From assembly GCF_033958435.1 (NCBI RefSeq), contig NC_134137.1, positions 64,434,001 to 64,498,000 on the forward strand: 64,000 bases of DNA, given 5' to 3'. The translations under genes were made by a program, and so were the position numbers. Shown piece by piece: positions 1 through 11,800 of the stretch (its first letter is position 1; each line of letters starts with the position of its first letter). The stretch comes from Carettochelys insculpta. Its lineage: Eukaryota > Chordata > Testudines > Carettochelyidae. Below the pieces are notes generated by a model. That model worked only from the letters and a program-made list of their open reading frames with translations. It was not told where the DNA came from and did no database searches.

Positions 1-560
1 ACAGATGGGGGGTGGGGGAGAGGGAAAAAAAAAACATTTATTCATTCACTCATGCATCTTCCCTAAACTCCTGGGCCCTGCTGTCCTATGGTAGGGTTCT
101 AGTAATTTCCAGTGCAATCAATGGGTGTTATGTCTTTCCTGCAGCTTGAGTATCAGGTTGCTTGCCCTCACCTCTTCCTATGAAAGGGCTTCTTAGGTGA
201 ACAATGGCAAAAAAAAAGTTTGGTTTTGAATGATCTGAACTCAGGAAAGGCATGCAATTTCAAGGGCTTGTCTATGCAGGAACACTTAAGTAAATGAATT
301 CAAATTAGTTAACCACGCCATCCCTGTATGGCTATTTTTGTGCAAATTTAAAACAACTTTCATTTGGTTTCGGCTCATTAACTTCCAAGAAGATTAAGTT
401 AAAGTGAATTAAGGTCACTTTAGTTCTTAATGAGACCATCCACACAGACATTCAGTGACTGCAATTTAACTGTGAAGTTTGGTTATGTTTTCTAGTAGCC
501 CCATATAAACAAGCCCTAACTTCCTCTTCTCTAGCAGAGGGATGGGGTGAAAAAGAAGAG
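1..560. other. Non-coding, no recognised element
   Basis: AT-rich sequence with short A-runs; no splice-supported exon or repeat with clear ends was seen. Confidence 0.5.
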
Positions 561-619
561 GTTCTGTGGTCCACCGTGGGGGTGAACGTAACAAACATTT
601 TACAGCTAGTGTGGTACGC

Positions 620-1190
620 CACTACTCACCTTGGGCGGGGGGGTATGGAGGAGGAGCTCAGGGCACAGGGTTGTGAAACAACAGTACCTGTCAGACATTT
701 AGGGTGTGTAGGGCGGCCTGGGGGTGTGGGGTGGGTGCAGCAGCCAGGGCTGGATGTGGGGGGAGTGCAGGAGTCATGATCAGGGAGAGCAGGGAGGAGC
801 TCAGGACAGGGGGCTGTGGGATGTGTGGGGACTCAGGGCAGGGGGTGGGGATATGGGGGTGTAGGAAGCAGTGCAGGTGGGGTGGGGGGCAAGGGCTGTA
901 TTTAGGGAGGGAAGGTTGGCAAAGCTCCCCCCGCCCCACAAGATCCATACTATGGCACTGCTGGCTGTTCCCCTTTGTCACTGTCAGGGAGCAAAAGGGA
1001 AGCATGCAGCATGGGTCACTTATGCCACTGCCCCCTTCCTCCCCAGGCAAGAGGGAGAAGGATGCATGCACCGTGTGTGCTCTCCTCTCAGCCCCGAGCG
1101 TGATGAAGGGTAACAGCAGCAAACAGCATCCTGGTATGAACCTCGGGGGGAGGAGAGGGACAGGGGCTTTCAGCCCGCCTTCCCTTCCCT
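620..1190 (+). repeat. G-rich minisatellite-like tract
   Basis: The plus strand is strongly G-rich from about 640 to 900, with degenerate reiterations of CAGGAGTCAGG, GGGGGTGTGG and CAGGGGGC words. A second tract of the same composition and word use is at 30.4-30.75 kb. Long open frames here come from biased composition and are not genes. Several closely spaced GGG runs make G-quadruplex formation plausible. Confidence 0.5.
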
Positions 1191-1199
1191 AAATGTCCT

Positions 1200-2530
1200 G
1201 GGGGAGAGGCTTGGGACTGGGGCAGTTACAGACTGGAGGTGGGGGGTGCCACCTCAGCCAGCCCCTTTAATATGCCTGTTGCTTAGCGTGGCAGCCTGCA
1301 GGAGAGCTCTGGGAGCACACTGGGTCTCCTCCTGCAGCTCAGCACTGCAGCCCACCGGCTCCTCCTTACTGGAGCAGCACACCAGCTTGCTTTCCCCTCT
1401 GGGTCTACCACACTTTTAAGGGCTCAGTTTCAGAGTGCGCAGGTAGTTTGCTACCTCTGGGAAGATCAAGCACGCTGCGGCACATCTTTAGCTGTTGCAG
1501 ACTGGCATAGTGCCACCGGCACTAATAAAGCTCACCGATGATCTCCATCTAAGCGTCAGGACCACCGTGCTGAGTTGAACAGTCAGCTCAAATAAGCACA
1601 GCTGGCAGTACGGTGGGAGGGGAAACCTTTTACTGAGGTGCTCACTTACTGCTGGTGTGCCCCCTTGTGGCTGGGTGTGGTGTGACAGGCTCTTGCCCCA
1701 TCTGGGGGCCCCTACTGAAAGCTGTTTGAGCCCCGTCCTGTCCCTCTGGCCAGATCTATTCCAGGAAGAATGCTGTGCCACTGCACAGACACAATTCATG
1801 TCCCCTGCAGATTTTTTCTCCACAGAAAATGCATTCTGCTGGAGAGGTGCTGCAGTTATACCTGTGGCAGCAAAGCCACTGCGGCAGCCAAAATGACGAG
1901 TGCCTGTATTCCTCACAGTGCCCCACCTGCAGGGCCAAGGGAATTGGCATGGGAGAGCATTGCACCTTCCTAACAATCTCTCCCCTCCGAACACACCCTG
2001 TTCTGTACTTCTCCCACCCCCACCCAGCAGACCTCCAGGTTTACTCCCAGGCTTACCCCTGCACTTTCCTCTGCATTACTCCTGATTCCCTTAATCCTTT
2101 GCACTGCTTCTGAGGGATTCAGGAAATGCCTTTCTGTATTGTAGTTCAAATGAATTATTACTCAAAGGTCTGTATTTATAGGCCTAGTATGGAATCCATT
2201 TGTCAAAAACACTTCCTGGATAATTTTTATTGTCTATATTGTTGCAGACATTTGTGTTGGGGGGGGGGGGCAGTACAAGTCACAGTTTAGCCTCACCTCT
2301 TGTGGGGTACAAAAGTCCAAAGATGCTTACAAAAGATTTTCAGACCACAAGACTCCTGTTGTCATCATACCTTTCCTGAGGGCTCTCCAGCATCCTTGGC
2401 CCATTCTCAGGGCCCCACGCCACCTTACTAGTGGCTTGTAGAGAAAGCCAGGCCATCCCATGCCACAGGGTTTCATTCCAAGGACACAGGACAGACTGAG
2501 CTTATGACCCCAGATTTCTTGCTATCATCT
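1200..2530. other. Non-coding stretch
   Basis: Mixed unique-looking sequence with a run of ten G at about 2261-2270. No exon or repeat with clear boundaries was recognised. Confidence 0.4.
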
Positions 2531-2538
2531 CCTGAGGG

Positions 2539-3490
2539 AATGTCTGCACTCAAAACATTCATGTCCCTGAGGACATCCTGCATGGACAAAAGCGTACCCT
2601 CTTGCTGGTGTAAATCTACCTCCATGAGACGTCATAACTACATCAATGGGCAAAGAACTCATAAGCTGTGTCTACACGTGCACGCTACTTCGAAGTAGCG
2701 GCACTAACTTCGAAATAGCGCCCGTCGCGGCTACACGCGTCGGGCACTATTTCGAAGTTAACTTCGACGTTAGGCAGCGAGACGTTGAAGTCGCTAACCT
2801 CATGAGGGGATTGGAATAGCGCCCTACTTCGACGTTCAGCGTCGAAGTAGGGACCGTGTAGATGATCCGCGTCCCGCAACGTCGAAATTGTGGGGTCCTC
2901 CATGGCAGCCATCAGCTGGGGGGTTGAGAGACGCTGCCTCTCCAGCCTGTGCAGGGCTCTATGGTCACCGTGTGCAGCAGCCCTTAGCCCAGGGCTTCTG
3001 GCTGCCGCTGCTGCAGCGGGGGATTCATGCTGCATGCACAGGGTCTGCAACTCGTTGTCGGCTCTGTGTATCTTGTGCTGTTTAGTGCAAGTGTGTCTGG
3101 GAGGGGCCCTTTAAGGGAGCGGCTGGCTGTTGAGTCCGCCCTGTGACCCTGTCTGCAGCTGTGCCTGGCACCCTTATTTCGATGTGTGCTACTGTGGCGT
3201 GTAGATGTTCCCTCGCTGCGCCTATTTCGATGTGGTGCTGCGCAACGTCGATGTTGAACATCGACGTTGCCAGCCCTGGAGGACGTGTAGACTTTATTCA
3301 TCGAAATAGCCTATTTCGATGTCGCCACATCGAAATAGGCTACTTCGATGTAGGCTTCACGTGTAGACGTAGCCATAGTGTTGTTAACACCCTAATTTAG
3401 GTCAGAATAACTGTCACCCCCAGGAGTGTGAATTTTTCACTTGCTAAGTGATGTAGTTTTCCAGATACAATGTGCAGTGCAGATCAGACC
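2539..3490. mobile_element. Possible older MITE hosting the Harbinger derivative
   Basis: Outside the 711-bp insertion the sequence starts near GTCTGCACTCAAAAC and ends near ATGTGCAGTGCAGATC, which could be degenerate inverted ends. The call is weak and is based on the end-like words only. Confidence 0.25.
2664..3374. mobile_element. Non-autonomous Harbinger element (deletion derivative)
   Basis: The ends are AGCTGTGTCTACACG and, reversed, GGCTACGTCTACACG, flanked by ATA at 2661-2663 and 3375-3377. The first 260 bases or so and the last 270 match the two ends of the 3.93-kb element at 56,072-60,005, including CTACTTCGAAGTAGC, the phrase around GAGGGGTTGAGAGACGC, the GGGGCCCTTTAAGGGAGCGG stretch and the CGTGTAGACGTTATTCATCG-like right end. 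The internal genes are missing. At 711 bp it is a typical internally deleted derivative that would need transposase supplied from elsewhere. Confidence 0.85.
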
Positions 3491-3499
3491 TTAGAAGTC

Positions 3500-4970
3500 T
3501 TCCTCCCATGCCTCACTCACCCCTTCTTCCCTATAGCTTCTTTAGATTCAGCCTGCTTTCAGGTCTCTCCCTTGGAATTCCCCAACAAAAGCAGAAACCC
3601 AGAAGTAAAATTTAATTGCACTTCTTCCTTCTGTGTGCTTGGCCTTTCTTCCCTCTTTCATTTCCCTTTCATGGTTCCCTGATGGAGTGCCTCCCAAGTG
3701 TCTCACTCTCTCCTCAGAAGACCAGATGCTACCTTCTTTCAGGGCCTACTACTAGAACTGTCTCCATTCCATGGGTTACTCCCTGTCTCTCATGCCCACA
3801 GGTCAGCCTTCTCTGCACACAGGCAAGGAGCCCAGGTCTTAATTCTCAACCACCCTGGTCTCGCTAATCATAAATCGTGACTACAGACTTCCTCCCTCTC
3901 CACCTGCAGCTCTATTGTTCACTCCTTCTTGTTATAATAACCACAAATGAGCTCCTTCCCCAGTCTGGCATTTTCTCTAACGATGTCTAGCTCACCTTCC
4001 CATTGCCGCTGGCTGGGTTAAAATTGGTCTCTCAGGCCCACATTAACCCTTTCATGACTGGTGTGCAATAAACTCAACATCAAAGAAACAAACTGGTGAA
4101 TTATGAGTATTTATGCTGTCTGTGACAATGCTTCCCTGAAATTCAGCTTCCCTACTGAGGAACTCTGAGAGAAGATCTTCTGCCATGTGCAGGGAAAATT
4201 GTTCTCCCGTCTCAAAGTTTAATGTTTATTAAGTGTTCTTCACCAGCCACTATTTTGCATTTGACAAAGTCAGGTTATACACAATGTTATTAAAAGCAGA
4301 CACAGCACAAACATCCTTCAAATACAAATTACAGGGCTCCCTGGGCAATCTCCTATTTTGGTTTTGGCCATTAAAAAAGCTAACTATGCAAAAAGATACA
4401 CACACAATCAGCCAGACTTCAACTCATTGGCATCTGTCTCACGTTAAAATAAATGCCAACGCTATCTTGCAAGCTCCACTTTAGAGTGACTATCCTGTAT
4501 CAAAACTAGTTGTAATATGCTATGCACTATGACCAAGGTTGCCAAAAGCAACTAGTGATTTTTGGGTATCCAACGTGACACTCCTTACCATGATCTGATT
4601 GCCAGAGTGAGTGCTCAGCACTTGCTGAAAAATCACATCTTAAAATATCTCAAGTGCCTAAAAATGATTAGTTGTTTTTTGAATACTCATAGCCCACGTA
4701 GAGTCTTGGTTTCTGGATTACCAACAAGATGGTAAGCCTGAGTTGCAGACATGCTCAAGAGACACCTTTCTGTAACTGTGTGCTGTTTACCAATTATTGC
4801 TTAGTGTCTTGTGTGTGGCAAGTAGTGTAGCACTTAGAAGTGCTTTTTATAGCAGTGGAAGAAGCAATTTTACTTTTTTTTTTTTAAATACTGAGACTTT
4901 AAGCATGGTCAGTTCAAATCACAATTAGGCTACTACACCTCAGTTGAGATGGGGCTTCCCAGCTCAGGTA
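3500..4970. other. Non-coding stretch downstream of the LRR gene
   Basis: AT-rich sequence; a run of Ts near 4872-4884. No exon, RNA gene or bounded repeat was recognised. Confidence 0.4.
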
Positions 4971-5009
4971 GACAGACACATATTATCTTTGTTCAAGCTT
5001 TCATGCTAA

Positions 5010-5400
5010 AGATATCAGTGCGCCTGCTGCATGGCAGAAGGCACCTCATGCTCGTCACCCTAGTACAATCCCACCCGTAGAGGGTGATTTCTGCAGGTGC
5101 TCTGGAGCACCCAAGCAAAAAAATTAGTAGGTGGCTGACATCCACTGGCAGGTGCGTTTCCCCTCCCTCCCAGCACCTCCTGCCTCGCAATAGCCCTGCC
5201 CATTAACTCCACCTACCACCCACCACAATCAGCTGTTCTGGAGCCTGCAGGAGGCTCATGGAGGAGCAGGAACAGGGCATAGTCAGGGAGGGGGCAGAAC
5301 TGGGTGGGAAGATGCAGGGCAGGGGAACTAAGCACCACCCAGGACCCCGGTGAATGGAGCTAACACTCTTCTGCTTCCTGTGTTGTGTAGACATGCCTGG
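5010..5400. repeat. GC-rich interspersed repeat, unclassified
   Basis: The local composition changes to GC-rich with words such as GTGCTCTGGAGCACCC and CCACTGGCAGGTG that I associate with a dispersed chelonian repeat. No clear ends were found and the class is unknown. Confidence 0.3.
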
Positions 5401-5684
5401 GTCACAGCACACTGACATGATTCCTGGCTTATGCACATCAATTCTTAAAAGCTTTCAGAGAAAGCCAGTGAGTGATCCCTAACAAACCCAAACAGGCCAA
5501 GGCTCCTTTCTAAATAACAATAAAACATATAGGCCCGAAAACATTTTAAAGAGGATGTGACAATTGCACAGACAAAATGATCCGAAAAATCCAGTATCAC
5601 AAGCTATCTTCTAGATGAACATGTCTTAACTGCATTGTATCACCAGTTTCTCTGCTGCAACCATGATCAGTTGCCATAAAGCAC

Positions 5685-5850
5685 TCAAGCCAAAGAGTCA
5701 GTCTGAGACATGAAGCTGCTGTAACAGGATGGTGAGCAGGCATTAAAGAGAAAAGGAAGTCTGCGGAATCTAAATATGTTCCTGCAAGATCGAATGACAT
5801 GAAGTCCTTGACCATACAAGGGACCTTTGCAGCAGTCACAGACTCTACAG
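5685..5850 (-). CDS. LRRC63: LRRC63-like exon 9, cysteine-rich C-terminus and stop
   Basis: The acceptor is CTCTCCATCTTAG before 5850. One base completes the codon begun in exon 8, followed by [15 protein letters not shown] and 40 more residues to TGA at 5685-5687. Cysteines are at about residues 569, 572, 574, 575, 590, 606 and 610; the CxxCxCC plus later cysteines could bind a metal, which is inference. Several short LRRC proteins end in a comparable CxxC...GP segment (from memory). The longest open frame at this place is in another frame and is a shadow. Confidence 0.75.
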
Positions 5851-8800
5851 CTAAGATGGAGAGAAAAACTGAATCAGAAACATTGCACAGTCCTTGTGAT
5901 GGTACATACCCAACATGCTCCAGTTCACTTTCTACATTCTCAACTAGAAATTAAGGGGTCATCTAGTTGGCCTCAGGTTGTGGAAGGTTCACAAGCTTCC
6001 TGAACTACCCTGTGGTGCAGGTGGCTCTCTAATCCAAGAGTGTCTAATCCTAAGGGTGTCATTATACTTCCATGGCTACAGGGGGGAAAGAGGCCAAGTG
6101 GAAGTCTGAAGCAGACACAATGAAAACAGAGAGATTCTGTGCATGGGTGGAGAGAACTCTGCCACTCCCAAAAATGGAGGGGCTATTTTTTTCATCATAA
6201 GTTGTTCTGAAGCTCACAACTTATAGCTTTCTTAACAGACTGGTTGATTACAACTTCAAAGATGCAGCACAGATTTTTGGCTGGGAAACTATTATGGTGA
6301 ACCCTAATTAAATCAACATTTGATAATTTGATTAAATTCAGTTAATTTAACAGTTCCACATATTATCAAAAATACATAGGCCCATTATTCACTCAGAAAC
6401 ATAGCTCAGTATACCTGCATGGGAATCATTCTATATTGACCCACAATATAGTGGTGGGGGCGGGGGTGCGACAGGGCGCTCAGCTGGCAGAAGTAAAATT
6501 ACCCCTCTATTCAGCACTGGTGAGGCCACATCTGGAATATTGTGTCCGGTTTTGGGCCCCCCCCCCCGTATAAAAAGGATGTGGATGTGCTGGAGCAGGT
6601 TCAGCGGAGGGCAACAAAAACGATTAAGGAGCTGGAGCACAAGACCTGTGAGGATAGGTTGAGGGTTTGGGCTTGTTTAGTTTACAGAAGAGAAGACTTA
6701 GGGGTGATTTAATAGCAGCCTTCAACTTCCTGAAGGGGAGCTCTGAAGAGAGGGGTGAGAAACTATTCCCAGTGGTGTCAGATGGCAGAACAAGGAGCAA
6801 TGGTCTGAAGTTGAAGAGGGAGAGGTGTAGGTTAGATATTAGGAAAAACTACTCCACCAGGTGGGTGGTGAAGCATTGGAATGTGTTGCCTAGAAAGGTG
6901 GTGGATTCTCCATCCCTCGAGGTTTTTAAGTCCCGGCTTGACAAGGTCCTGGCTGTGATGACTTAGTGGGATTGATCCTGCTTGAAGCAGGGGGCTAGAC
7001 TAGATGACCTCCTGAGGTCCCTTCCAGCCCAATGATTCTATGATAAGTTACAGCAATGCTATTGAGCAGCATTATTTTAGTTTAGTGCACACATGTCATT
7101 ATTTTCTCTTAGCTTATTCTGTGACCTATAGTGCACAGCCTGCAGCTGCTATAGTGGGGATTTACAGAGGTCTAAAGCCTGTGCCCTTCAGACATTGCCA
7201 GAATAAGTGCTTAGGGGCGACTGGTACATGTCTTATGTGTTCAAAACTCCAAGGGAAGCCAGAGATTCCCGTCACTTACTTGTTCAATGTATTTTGAATG
7301 TCCTTTGAGATGCCAGTATATCTTTGCCACAAGTTGTTTCTGGAGAAGCAAAGGGCAGCCAGATCAGTAAGTCTCTGTGGTTGGTTCTGGCTGTTTTCTT
7401 TCCACAAGAACGGATGCATGAAGTTATTTTCTGTGTTCAGGAATTTCAAGGGAAGCTTCAAAACCTCACAAGGCAAAGCACACAGCTGATTCCCTTCAAC
7501 ATTCAGATATTCCAATGCCCTGTAATTTTAAGGACCACCAAATTATGTACACAATTTATCTCAGCTATGATTATATACATATCCTACTTCCCACTTGCTG
7601 AGCTACTGAATCAAGATGGCAAATGTGTGTTTCTGTATAAAAGGCTAAATTTTTTTAAAATGCTTTTTAAGAGTAAGATACAATGACACAATTATGTGCA
7701 CAAAGAATTATTTCCCCAAGTACAATAAACAAGTAGTTCAACTGGAAGGAAGGGATCATGTGTGTATTCAGCTGGATGCTCATGACAGGTTTCCAAATGC
7801 ACAGACAGGCCATCATCAGCTTTCTCAAAGACTTAATGGTAAGTGTTTGTGTTCTTAAGTCTACATTCCTGGTTATTAACATGTAAGTATACTTCTATAC
7901 CTGCTCCCCTTCAGCTCAGATAAACAGCTGCTGATATACCCACAACTTTCTAACAAAAAGCAAGCATCAGAGAGGTAGGCGAGTTAGTTTGTATCTTCAA
8001 AAACAACAAGAAGTCCCTTGGCATCTTATAGACTAACAGATATTTTGGAGCATCAGCTTTCATGGGCAAAGACCCTCTTTGTCACATGTCTCTGATGCAG
8101 CGGGTCTTTGCCCACGAAAGCTGATGCTCCAAAATATCTGTTAGTCTATAAGATGCCACAGGACTTCTTGTTGTTAACCAAAAGCAGAGACAGATTGACC
8201 CTGTGTGGGAAAAAAATCCTCTTGCCCAGTGTCACAGCTTAGGCAACTGCACCTGTATTCCCACTCTGCAATCGAGCACGGGTGCCCATTCTCACCCTGC
8301 CATCTCCTCTGAGCCAGTCCCTCTCCCTTCTGACTGGAGTCTCTCCAGGTTGCATAGTTCTTTACCTTCCCTGTGTTACTCCCAGCACAGACAGGTTGCC
8401 CAATGGCATCTGGGTGTTTCTTCTTTAGAGATGGGTAACAGGTGTAATTGCTGCACTTATAAGGTATCACACAGCACTTCCTACACACACCTACTTGATT
8501 GTTAAAGTGAAAAGCCTTACCAAGAAAACATGTTAAAAACAGTGAAAAAATCTACTCTACACACATTACTAAACTGACAAGTTCTCGCCCTAACCCTAAC
8601 ATGGGCTCTGGCAGGAGCAATCCTTCAACACCTCACCAAAGGAGTTTTCTTCTGGAAACAAGCTCAGCACAGTTTCAGCTTGGACCATCCCACAGTCAAA
8701 TCAGGACTCAAGGCCCTGATCCTTCCAACCCTTCCTTAAAGGACTGTGACCCTTCATGGATCCTGTCCATTTGCTGGGTCAGGAAGAAGGCTGGGAGGCA

Positions 8801-11800
8801 GTTTAAAACCACACAGCTTATCCAAAACCCTGTTCTTTGATTACTGGTCACTGGAGAATCCATTATAACTAGTATATGTGCACCTTTCAGAAGAGTGGCT
8901 TTGAAGGATTTATAATATAAGTATATTAGCATCCCTCTCACTACTAGAGGAGGTACATACATTGCCACAAGAACATACATACGGTTACATTTGTACAGTA
9001 TATCTCAAAGCTATGAGCCCTAATTCTATAGGGTTTAGCTTAATTCCTAAGCTTTTTTTCAGAAAAAGCTTTTCAGTTTGTTACACATTTTCTACTGAAT
9101 CACTCCCTTCAAGCCAAGGTATTAACCTCCCCTCCCAACCCCGATGCCCACCACCCCCACATCCCCATGGTATGTCTGTCCTGCTAATGAAGGTGTGTTT
9201 GTAGCACAGATAGGATCCAGCTGTGCTAGCTTTAGCCTAGCTAACTTGTCATAATAGCAGGAAAGAAGTGGTAGGATGGGCCAGTGTACAAAGGGATACT
9301 GGATATACACTCTGGGCCCATGCTAAAGCCTCTGCTCCGACATCTTCACTATCAGTGTTATTCATGGTAGCTGGATTCAAGCTAGCACAGGTATGGCTGC
9401 CTGCACTGCAATCACTTGTACAGTCTGTGAATGACAATATGGTTCAAATTATTTTGGGGTGTGTAATAATAGTGATCATGCAGAGAAGTGCACATGCACA
9501 TGGTCACAATGAGCAAATGCTCATAATTTGTGTGCAGGTACTTAACTTACAAACATAATTACAATATATAAACAAGTGGACACAGGTTTAATTGTTAACA
9601 GACCCTTTTAACAAGGCAGTGGGCCCATGTTGTTATCTGTTATACTGGTGCAAATCTAGAGTAAAAACAGGGACCTCAGTGGAGTTACTCCAGATTTACT
9701 AATGAACATCAACTCCATAACTTGGCTCACAATATTTTTAAACAGGTCTGGTTCCAGCATCTATTACGTCTCAATACCTGAGATTCCTGATTTCCCGAGG
9801 GATAATGCTAATATCATTGTAGGCAACATCCAGATAATTAAGATATGGCAATAAAAACAGCCTGAGGAAAGAGAAAACACAGTATATTACAGAAGAACTA
9901 TTTAAATACATTGATCATAGTTATTGATGCTCAGTGATGTACTGCATGTATACCTTTTTTTAATCTTCCTCTTAAATCTGTGATGGGAAGCCTTGTATCA
10001 GTGTGATAAATTATGTTCCTGTTGCGAGTTTTAAAAGACTGATTTACTCACATTCTGACAGACAGGTACTCGGTAAGGAACATGTCCTTTCAAGAGCAAC
10101 CATTTTTTAGGTTCAGGATAGGTAAGATATAAACAAAAAACAACATTGCAGTAAGATGTGATGTCACCCCAAAATTGGAAATTGTTCCATGCACAGAAGC
10201 TAATGTAGCACTGACAATATAAAACGATATTAAGAATGAGATTGCCACATTATGAATGTATTCTGTACAGGATTTCCCTGCCCCTTCACGCACGTTTGTT
10301 ACCCTAAATCCCCACCCGGAGAGAGCAAGAGAGACTGCAGTACTGGTAAGTTCAGAGATCCAAAGCCTAGTCAACTCCTTCAACTCTTATACTCTGCAAA
10401 TCCTCAGAAGAGTCACTTGACTGAGGCCAGCAAATGGTACATAATAGCAGCAAGATAATCAGCCAACTGTACTGCCATTGCAGGCAAGAGATTCAAGGAG
10501 TCACACGGAGATGCCCTAATAGGTATATTAGACTGAAGACTATGGCATTTGTGTTGGGTTTTTCTGTGTGACCATGGCCTGTAGCATTTGACAGGCCAAT
10601 GCAAGGAATCAAATAAGCAGTGGCACAATTGGAGAGCTCTAGAAACTGAAAATATTATCTTTTGGCACTGTTATAAGTTGTGATGCTGGCAGACCAGGTA
10701 CCAGCTCATGTGAAAGCCCAGTGCCTCACTGAACATGTACAAATACATAGCTGAAAACCTCTCTGATGACTCCATGTTTTAATATTAAGATAAAATATTA
10801 GAGCTGTAAGAATGTGTTTGGTGTTTACATCTTATGAACAGTGTAGGATGATGCCTGTACTGATCTCACTAAAAATCTCAGTACCCTGTGATATAAAGAC
10901 AGAATGAGTGTTTGTGTTGTAAGCATTTGTGATTCTGTAACTCCTGGCAACCCTACACATTAAATGCTGCATCAAGGCCTCTGTAGCACTTAAGGTGAAG
11001 ACTCTCCTACTCTGCCAGAAGAAAGGTCTCCCATTGGTGTAGTTAACACACCTTGCTGCTAAGCTCTGCCATTGACATAGTGCGATCTACGTGTGTGTGT
11101 GTGTGTGTTGTGTTGTGTTGTGTTGTGTCTGGGTCAATATTTTATATCACTGAGCGGGTGCGGATTTTTCACATTTCTGAGTCATGCAGTTATAGTGATA
11201 CAGGTCTGAAATGCAGACCTGGCCTCAATCTGGAAAGGAAGCATTCATTAAGCTGAAGAACTAGTCCTTCAGACAAGGCTTTGAAACCAAATGAGCCACT
11301 GTAAAACATCAATAGGCCTATTGACTGCCCTCCACGCGCCCATGAAGAAGAATCAGATGTTGACACCTTCTCTATCAGTGTGGCCCTTGGAGGAGAAAGG
11401 GATAGAAATCCCTAGCAAGGTGAGGCAACGGGACTCTGAAATGCAACAATTCCTCAATGTAAGCAAGAGATGCCCCATGCTGCTTGGAATGGGTCCATCC
11501 CAAAGGACGTATAGAGCTACTTGTACTTGGGCTGTAATTAATTTGGGCAGGTATGTGTCTTGGTTTAAACTTGTAAATAACCTTTTCTCTTTTTTTTAGT
11601 TAATAAAGTGTTGCTTAATTTATTACAGGATTGGCTATTATCTTTGGTTTCAGCTCAGAGTACAAAAGACCTGGGTTAAATAATTGAGACTGGGAGTAAT
11701 CTGAATATTGCTGAAATTTTTGATGTAAGGCACTGGTCACCAACTGGTCGATTGCGATCAACTGGTCAATCCTGGGGAGTCTTCCGGTCAATCATGACTG

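Noticed and set aside
704..1192. 162-codon open frame on plus and 143-codon frame on minus
   Set aside because: Both arise from G-rich low-complexity sequence that lacks stops; no domain or splice support.
2685..3050. 121-codon open frame on minus in the 711-bp element
   Set aside because: The matching region of the full Harbinger element is non-coding end sequence; the frame is a by-product of GC-rich DNA.
5597..5839. 80-codon open frame on minus
   Set aside because: It overlaps LRR exon 9 in a different frame; the exon frame has an acceptor, phase match and cysteine motif, this one has none.
8588..8600. CCCTAACCCTAAC telomere-like word
   Set aside because: Only two units; not an interstitial telomeric array.
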